A stretch of DNA of 8,019 nt, from positions 1-8,019 of the forward strand of contig JAEZLC010000262.1 in the NCBI GenBank assembly GCA_023435965.1. The letters run 5' to 3'. Below, piece by piece: positions 1 to 5,100 of the stretch. This DNA is from Cyanobacteria bacterium OH_CDB_58 (GTDB lineage: Bacteria; Cyanobacteriota; Vampirovibrionia; Gastranaerophilales; Gastranaerophilaceae). The notes under the pieces were generated by a model. The model made no database searches. It was not told the DNA's origin and was given only the letters and a program-made list of their open reading frames with translations. The translations under genes were made by a program, and so were the position numbers. How positions within the stretch are numbered: position 1 is the stretch's first letter; every line of letters begins with the position of its first letter.

Positions 1-351
1 ATATATAGCCACAATAATGATGCAAAGATAATATTGATACTGCCGCCAAATTTAGATGAGACGATTTTAAATGGATACTTCGCATGCCAGTTTGATAAAA
101 AATCAATAGAAGACTCTAAAAATTACAGACAGATTTACAAAAAGATAGCAAAAGAGTATAAATGCACACTTGTTGATTTTGACAGCTACAACATAAAACC
201 ATCTCCGGCAGATGGTCTGCATTATTGCGAAGAAAGCCATAAGAATATAGCAAAGATTTTAGCAGAAAAAGTAAAAGCACTATCACATTGGTACAGCAAC
301 GACATTAAGCACAATGATAATTATGTAAACCAAACCTGTTTGAAGATTTGA
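1..351 (+). CDS. SGNH/GDSL-type hydrolase, C-terminal part (5' end outside window)
   Basis: The frame is open from base 1 to a TGA at 349-351, giving 116 residues with the N-terminus missing. The first visible part, AKIILILPPNL (residues 8-18), looks like the buried strand and loop preceding the helical part of SGNH hydrolases, where such proteins often read 'ILL.PP'. Near the end, DGLH (residues 71-74, bases 211-222) followed by a helix (SHKNIAKILAEKV) matches block V of the family, D-x-x-H, which supplies the catalytic Asp and His. The nucleophile Ser (block I) and the Gly and Asn blocks would lie upstream and cannot be seen. Enzymes of this family hydrolyse esters of lipids, carbohydrates or acyl groups; the substrate cannot be read here. 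A TTG at 34 is not the start, because coding similarity continues upstream of it. It may be co-transcribed with the next gene 45 bases downstream. The family call is fairly sure; substrate and location are unknown. Confidence 0.72.
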   Translation: MYSHNNDAKIILILPPNLDETILNGYFACQFDKKSIEDSKNYRQIYKKIAKEYKCTLVDFDSYNIKPSPADGLHYCEESHKNIAKILAEKVKALSHWYSNDIKHNDNYVNQTCLKI

Positions 352-396
352 TTACCGTGGAATAAAACTATTAATACACAACTATAAAGGATTTTT

Positions 397-693
397 ATGG
401 TTTCAGGTATCAACAATGTAGAGCAGACATTTTTTCAACCCAGGGGAACTCAAAGAGCGTCTTCTTCGGCTGAAAGTAGAGCATATATAAACTCTTTTGA
501 TATTGAAGATGAAGCAATTATAAGCGAACAGTCCAAGCTCTTAAACGAACTGGAAAAATTTAACGCAGGAGAAAGTAGTCCAATAGATCTTGCAATGGCA
601 AACATTAGGGCAAAAACTACAGTCTCTGCCCTAAGTAAAGTAATTCAAACAAAAATCGACATGTACGACACTGTTTTAAATATAGGACGATAA
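397..693 (+). CDS. Small protein of unknown function with a C-terminal helical segment
   Basis: This is a complete 98-residue frame with ATG at 397, preceded by AAAGGA (386-391) at 5-base spacing, and a TAA stop at 691-693. A strong hairpin terminator follows 19 bases later, so this is a real transcribed unit end. No signal peptide or membrane segment is visible. The first 30 residues are polar and probably disordered. Residues about 38-55 (EAIISEQSKLLNELEKF) and 63-98 look helical. The last 35 residues (DLAMANIRAKTTVSALSKVIQTK...TVLNI) loosely recall the C-terminal helix of flagellar rod/hook proteins, which often reads DLA.EM.N...A...Y.AN.KVI.T...M..TLLN. The resemblance is weak and no flagellar gene is nearby, so I do not name it. 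It may share a transcript with the hydrolase fragment upstream (45-base gap, no convincing promoter between them). Confidence 0.75.
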   Translation: MVSGINNVEQTFFQPRGTQRASSSAESRAYINSFDIEDEAIISEQSKLLNELEKFNAGESSPIDLAMANIRAKTTVSALSKVIQTKIDMYDTVLNIGR

Positions 694-712
694 TCTTAAA
701 CATAACCAAAAT

Positions 713-745
713 AAAAAAGACTCAAGTTAAACTTGAGTCTTTTTT
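713..745. terminator. Bidirectional intrinsic terminator between the small protein gene and tRNA-Ala
   Basis: A near-perfect inverted repeat: left arm AAAAAAGACTCAAG (713-726), loop TTAAA (727-731), right arm CTTGAGTCTTTTTT (732-745). Because the left arm begins with six A and the right arm ends with six T, each strand gives a hairpin followed by a U tract. It therefore serves the + gene ending at 693 and the - strand tRNA ending at 745. It abuts the tRNA: base 745 encodes the terminal A of its CCA, so the tRNA 3' end and the terminator stem have no spacer. Confidence 0.87.
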
Positions 746-820
746 GGTGGAGGATACAAGATTCGAACTTGCGACATCCTGCGTGCAAGGCAGGCGCTCT
801 ACCAACTGAGCTAATCCCCC
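745..820 (-). tRNA. tRNA-Ala, anticodon TGC
   Basis: The minus strand folds into a full 76-base cloverleaf. The acceptor stem GGGGGAT (820-814) pairs with ATCCTCC (755-749), including the G3-U70 wobble that is the alanine identity element. The D arm is GCTC...GAGC. The anticodon stem CCTGC/GCAGG encloses loop CTTGCAC, with TGC as the anticodon. The T arm GCAAG-TTCGAAT-CTTGT follows. The discriminator is A and CCA is encoded (747-745). TGC reads GCA and, by wobble, the other GCN codons. The gene appears to be monocistronic: a promoter candidate lies just upstream and a terminator directly at its 3' end. Confidence 0.97.
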
Positions 821-829
821 TCAGTGATT

Positions 830-860
830 ATTATAATAACATAACAAGAAAAAAAATCAA
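830..860 (-). promoter_or_regulatory. Candidate sigma-70-type promoter for tRNA-Ala
   Basis: On the minus strand TATAAT (835-830) lies 9 bases before the mature tRNA 5' end. A weak -35, TTGATT (860-855), lies 19 bases further upstream, which is slightly long. Transcription would start about 3 bases before the tRNA, giving a very short leader. The -10 is convincing from its sequence and position; the -35 is tentative. Confidence 0.45.
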
Positions 861-1101
861 CAGGTATTTTTAACTTTTTATTACCCTATTTCAACTATAT
901 CCATAAAGTACAAAATCAAACTCATACATAAAGGAAAATATTATATTTAACGGCTTTTTGCACTAGCAGAAAAAATAAATAACTCATAAGGTTAAGATTT
1001 TCCAATAACAAGGAAACAAACACTAACTTGTTGCATTGAAGTCTCATCATTTCAAAATTTACATAAATTGGACTATTTATACTGTTTTTTGTTATTTGTT
1101 A

Positions 1102-1107
1102 TATAAT
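1102..1107 (+). promoter_or_regulatory. Candidate -10 element of the ompH/skp promoter
   Basis: TATAAT lies 34 bases before the ompH ATG, which would give a leader of roughly 28 bases carrying the AAAGGA ribosome binding site (1129-1134). No good -35 lies 16-19 bases upstream: TTGGAC (1068-1073) is 28 bases away, too far. A second, weaker candidate -10 is TATACT (1078-1083), also lacking a clear -35. In such AT-rich DNA a lone TATAAT can occur by chance. Confidence 0.38.
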
Positions 1108-1141
1108 TATATCAAAACTAGGAATATGAAAGGATATAATA

Positions 1142-1612
1142 ATGAATCAAAACGTAAAGATTTTAGCCTTAACTCTCGGTGCTTTTCTGGTTGGATCATT
1201 AGTCAACAACGTCGCTATATCTGCTGCGTCTATCCCAACATTTAAAATTGCTGTTGTTGATGTTCAAAAGGTAGTATCTACCTCAACTCAAGTAAAAAAT
1301 CTAAAAGAAACACAAAAGAATAAAATTCAAGACCTTACAGCCTTTGTAAACAAAGCAAAAACTGAGGTTGCGGACATGAAAGATGCAACACAAAAGAAAG
1401 CTCTTGAAGACAAATACAATAAAGAACTTAACGACAGAAAAAACAAAATCGACAAAGAATATGCGGAAAGTCTAAAATCAATCGATAAAGACATCTCTGA
1501 AACTATTGCCTCAACAGCCAAAACTCAAAAATATGACATAGTTTTAGCAAAAGGCGTTGTTTTATTCGGTGGCGACGATATTACAGATATGGTATCAAAA
1601 GCAGTAAAGTAA
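1142..1612 (+). CDS. skp: OmpH/Skp family periplasmic chaperone
   Basis: A 156-residue protein, close to the usual length of the family (E. coli Skp is 161). Residues 1-29 form a Sec signal peptide: polar start with Lys, hydrophobic stretch ILALTLGAFLVGSLV, and likely cleavage after an Ala in AISAAS. The mature protein opens with KIAVVDVQKVVSTS, the conserved first beta strand and helix of the family (typically 'I.VVD.Q.V...S'). A charged coiled coil follows at about residues 50-125, rich in Lys, Asp and Glu: the tentacle arms. It ends in YDIVLAKGVVLFGGDDITD, matching the family's closing 'YD.VL....V.Y...DIT..V'. Skp holds unfolded outer-membrane proteins in the periplasm and passes them to the BAM complex. 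The start is set by AAAGGA at 7-base spacing. The gene is alone between its own leader and a terminator, not in the common bamA-skp-lpxD setting. It supports a diderm envelope. Confidence 0.93.
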   Translation: MNQNVKILALTLGAFLVGSLVNNVAISAASIPTFKIAVVDVQKVVSTSTQVKNLKETQKNKIQDLTAFVNKAKTEVADMKDATQKKALEDKYNKELNDRKNKIDKEYAESLKSIDKDISETIASTAKTQKYDIVLAKGVVLFGGDDITDMVSKAVK

Positions 1613-1629
1613 TTTACTTTAATAAAACA

Positions 1630-1665
1630 AAAAAAGCATCCATTCAGTAAATTGGATGCTTTTTT
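1630..1665. terminator. Bidirectional intrinsic terminator between ompH and gloA
   Basis: Left arm AAAAAAGCATCCA (1630-1642) pairs perfectly with right arm TGGATGCTTTTTT (1653-1665) around a 10-base loop. The A tract on one side and T tract on the other let it end transcription from ompH (stop at 1612) and from gloA on the minus strand (stop at 1680). It has the same design as the terminator at 713-745. Confidence 0.88.
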
Positions 1666-1679
1666 ATTGAACGGAAATA

Positions 1680-2051
1680 CTACTCCTCAATTAGCTCAAT
1701 ACTATTTCCATCGGGATCTTCAATAAAAGCAATCCTTTTACCTATTTCATCCATAAAAAAAGGTTCGTATATCCAGCTGTAACCCATTTGATTAACCTTA
1801 TAGATTGCTTCTTCCATATTTGTTTCAAAGGCAAAATGCCCAAACGCACTACCGTTATTATAGCCATTTTGAGGAGTTTCATCATTATAAGTAAGTTCTA
1901 TTTCTGCTCCCGTCTCTTCATCCTTGAAATAATAAAGAGTACAGTCCTCAAGCCTTAATTGCCTTGAGGGTTCCAATCCCAAGAAATCCTTATAAAACCT
2001 CGTAGATTCTTCAATATTTTTAACCCTAATCATCGAATGTAAAAATTTCAT
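1680..2051 (-). CDS. gloA: Lactoylglutathione lyase (glyoxalase I), VOC superfamily
   Basis: A 123-residue protein, slightly shorter than E. coli GloA (135). It is a single two-module VOC protein: HSMIRVKNIEESTRFYKDFLG at the N-terminus, IELTYN in the middle (residues 51-56), GHFAFE (71-76), and FIEDPDGNSIELIEE at the end. The four metal ligands of the family are all present: His5, Glu52, His72 and Glu119. The enzyme isomerises the hemithioacetal of methylglyoxal and glutathione to S-lactoylglutathione, detoxifying methylglyoxal in the cytoplasm; Arg9 and Asn56 fit the thiol-binding positions. Whether this host uses glutathione is unknown, so another VOC substrate is possible. ATG is preceded by AGGGA (2064-2060) at 8-base spacing, and a promoter candidate lies just upstream. 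It converges with ompH across a shared terminator. It lies downstream of the giant adhesin gene on the same strand, 131 bases away, probably as a separate unit. Confidence 0.9.
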   Translation of the reverse strand: MKFLHSMIRVKNIEESTRFYKDFLGLEPSRQLRLEDCTLYYFKDEETGAEIELTYNDETPQNGYNNGSAFGHFAFETNMEEAIYKVNQMGYSWIYEPFFMDEIGKRIAFIEDPDGNSIELIEE

Positions 2052-2078
2052 ATCATCTTTCCCTACTTTAACTGTATC

Positions 2079-2108
2079 AATATAACTATATCTTAAAAGA
2101 AAAGTAAA
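2079..2108 (-). promoter_or_regulatory. Candidate gloA promoter
   Basis: On the minus strand TTTACT (2108-2103, 4 of 6 matches to TTGACA) and TATATT (2084-2079, 5 of 6 matches to TATAAT) are 18 bases apart. They lie about 28 bases before the gloA ATG, leaving room for the AGGGA ribosome binding site. The spacing and position are good, but AT-rich DNA makes chance matches common. Confidence 0.45.
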
Positions 2109-2129
2109 TTTGTAGTTTAAGACATAATA

Positions 2130-2164
2130 GAGGATCGAGTCTTTCTAACAAGTACTCGCTCCTC
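2130..2164. repeat. Inverted repeat downstream of the adhesin gene
   Basis: GAGGATCGAGT (2130-2140) and ACTCGCTCCTC (2154-2164) are inverted copies with one mismatch, separated by 13 bases. The repeat begins 19 bases after the adhesin stop codon and ends about 22 bases before the gloA -35 candidate. As RNA it would form a stable 11-pair stem, but neither strand has a T run after it. It is therefore not a standard intrinsic terminator. It could be a weak terminator, an mRNA 3'-end stabiliser, or a dyad bound by a regulator of gloA; the sequence does not decide. Confidence 0.6.
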
Positions 2165-2190
2165 AATTAAATTTATCGGTAATTAAATTT
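2165..2190. repeat. 10-base direct repeat at the adhesin stop codon
   Basis: AATTAAATTT occurs at 2165-2174 and again at 2181-2190, 16 bases apart start to start. The second copy contains the adhesin TAA stop. It lies directly against the inverted repeat. This is AT-only sequence, so chance is a reasonable explanation. Confidence 0.4.
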
Positions 2191-5100
2191 TTGACACCTT
2201 GTTTGCCGCATCACTTTTTTCAGAAAGCATATTGAGATACAAAATTTTGTTTGCAGTTGCTTTATCAAGATTTTCAAACTTGACTCCCATCTTTCCATCA
2301 TCAGCGATTCTGACTATTTTTGCTTTCACTTCTGTAGGAGCACCATCAATATTTATATTTAGAGATATAGTATCACCAATCTTCGAATCTGCTACTTTGT
2401 CAATTTCCATGCCTGTCTTAGATATGTTATAAACTCGAGTGGATTGATTCCCAGCAGAAACAGAGACATCAGATCCTTCAAAACGTAATGAATCACGCAT
2501 TGTCTGAGCATTTGTTGATTTATCTATATCTTTAAACTCAGGAGTAGTTGTTTTTTCCTGAATTTTATCATCCTTAAAGGTTTGCCTGTAGAAACTATTT
2601 TCATTTTGCGGAAGATTTGCAACCTCATATGGATTATAATCAACGATTGGAGCTTTTGTCTGAAGAACAATTAAATCACCCATCGTTAGTCCAAAGGATC
2701 CTGTTTTCTCGGTATAAAGTTGAAGTGTTACAGGAACTCCAAAAGTTAAATCCACGAGCCTTCTATAATCGTTATCCACAACCGCATTCCACCTATATGA
2801 TGTTCTACCGCCACTAGGCAAACCTGTTGAGCCGTAATTTCCGTTTTTAAATTCCGCGTAGTTTTTAACTATTGCATCTTTTATACCTAAACCTAAGTCT
2901 TGAGTCTCAACATAGGCGTTATTAACGTACAATTGATCGAAAACAAGACCTCTATTTTCTGTAGCAATCCTATCAACATTGAGTGATAAAGAAGCATTTT
3001 GAACAAGGTAATCAGCCGATTGAACATAATAAGGATTATCAAATACGTTTATCGTCCTAATTACGTCTTGATAATTGTAGCTTCTTGTTGAAGAATCTCC
3101 ATTGTTGTATAAAGCAACCAGAGCCGGGCTTACACCTTTAACGTTAAAAGAAACAGCATCTCCAGGTCCGTACGAATTGAAACCACTGGCTTGTTTTGTC
3201 ACTCCTGTTTTAGCGATAGGATTGTCAAAATATGAACGCCCTTCACTTGCATCAAATCCGTTATTAGCCCTTGTTACAACAGGAGAATCTTGAGCGTTTG
3301 CCGAGTGAGCGACAATATTATCGGCTCTTAGAATTACATCACTATTTACATCTGCAGGATCCCTTCCCTTTAGATACGCATTATAAATATTTAATTTTGA
3401 AGAAGCTGTTGCTCCGCCATTAGCATCTAGCACCTCTATCTGTATTGATTCAGGAACTGCTCTTCCTGATACACCTGTGAGAGTTATACCATCGTGCGGA
3501 TACAGCATATCAGAGAACGATGCGGCAAAATCAGGAATAATGCCTATATCATAAATCGTTAATTCTTTGCCTTTGTTCACTATGTGAAGGTGTTTTCCTG
3601 CAGTAATAGACCTGATTATGCTTGTGTTAGCCAGTACCAGATCCATCGAACCTCTCTTAGAAATTGCTTGCCACAGATTTGTATTTCCTGCACCTAAATC
3701 AGCGAGGTAAACATCGTTTTCAGCCTCATAGCTTACCCATTTATTATCCGCAGGGGAAATCTTCTGGGCGAAAGTGAGCGCTTTGGATGAATCTCCTATG
3801 GTATTACTTGAAATTATTGAAATATTTTTACCTTCAACATTTGCAAGTGAAGGAGTGGTGGACTTATTCAATATAGAGTAACCTTGATAGTATGACTGGT
3901 TAGAAGGTTTTGGATCCACATCCGCATACTTCCAGTCAGCGGCAGTTAATATTATATTTCCGTCTGCATAAATTCTATCAAGATTCATATCAGAATCCTT
4001 ACTTCTTAAATTTATGAGCCTCTCTGTAGTGTCTGTTGATAAAGAATTTCTTGAACTAGCTTTAATTTTACCAGCCACATCAACGTTAATAGATTCTGAA
4101 TAATCTCTTGTTTTTGAATCTATACTAAAGCCTGGAGCAATTGTTACATCATCGTATTCACCGATATTTCCGTCTGTCACGCTTACGGTTAAATCTCCTG
4201 ATGTTCTCATAAGAGTTTTGTATCCATGTGGCGAGTTTGAAGGATTTGTTTGTAAAGGATTCGTTTCGGCTGAAACCTGAGCGGTCAAAATGCCATTCAC
4301 CAGGCTTCCATTATTGATTGTCACATTGATATTGCCGTCTTTAGCATAGAGATAAGATGATTCTAATGCTCCTTTTATCCCATTAGCAGAAGCGTATTCT
4401 CCGATTGTAATATTTGAGTTTTCCGAATATAGTTCAATATCTTTAAGTAAAGCCTTAACTATACCTTCGATAATTATTCCTTCTGAACCTTTGTTACTAA
4501 CATTTATATTTCCGTTTTTATTTGTCAACGAGCCTGTTGTTTCGATTTTCACTCCAGAACCTGATCCAGTTTTATTATTAGCTATTTCTGTTACCCCGTA
4601 GTCATTTTCTACCTTCCCAGAAATTTTTATCCCGTTTGTACCGTTTGTGTTTGTTATTGTTGTTTTGCCTGAAGCATTTGATACGGTTCCAGAAACCTCA
4701 ATTCCTGTTGTTCCTTCGTTTGTTAAAGTAGTATCACCAAGGCTATTATTTTTCACAAGTCCTGCTATGTTTACCTTGCCTGAACCTGCTTTATTCCATA
4801 ATTTTATGTTATTTTTTGAAGCAACTACTGTTGCATTGTTATTCTCGAGTGTAGCCCCGTTTGCAACGATAATATCACCGGATGAATTTTCAATTGTAAT
4901 ATCACCTTTTTTATTTGATACAAGATTAGTTATATTTACCCCGTTTGTACCGTTTGTATTTGTAATTGTTGTTTTACCTGAAGCATTTGATACTGTTCCA
5001 GAAACCTCAATTCCTGTTGTTCCTTCGTTGGTTACAGTCATATTGCCATCTCGGTAATTAGACACATTACCTGAAACAAATATACCTTGTGCGATGTTTG

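Larger units (their letters stand above)
821..1141. other. Non-coding divergent intergenic region (tRNA-Ala / ompH)
   Basis: About 320 bases of very AT-rich DNA with no credible gene. It carries the tRNA promoter candidate at its left end and the ompH -10 candidate and ribosome binding site at its right end. The middle (about 870-1060) holds only A/T-rich runs, in which I see no clear hairpin, riboswitch fold, repeat or small gene with a ribosome binding site. Confidence 0.6.

Noticed and set aside
34..36. TTG as the start of the first gene
   Set aside because: The frame is open to base 1 and the conserved hydrolase strand begins upstream of this codon, so the gene is truncated by the window edge.
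331..342. Small palindrome CAAACCTGTTTG near the end of the hydrolase gene
   Set aside because: It is short, lies inside the coding region and has no T tract, so it is not a terminator.
1068..1107. TTGGAC and TATAAT as a -35/-10 pair for ompH
   Set aside because: The 28-base spacing is far too long for a sigma-70 promoter; only the -10 is kept as a tentative candidate.
1036..1245. Open frame of 69 codons with a TTG start overlapping the ompH start
   Set aside because: It has no ribosome binding site, starts in the ompH leader and overlaps the signal-peptide region of the well-supported ompH frame.
1327..1521. Antisense open frame within ompH
   Set aside because: It is a mirror of the coiled-coil codons (Lys/Glu/Asp-rich strand read backwards as Ser/Phe/Leu) and has no start signals.
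4647..5057. 136-codon frame on the + strand inside the adhesin gene, itself containing a repeat
   Set aside because: It is the antisense image of the repeat array; its internal repeat comes from the 309-base duplication. It has no ribosome binding site.
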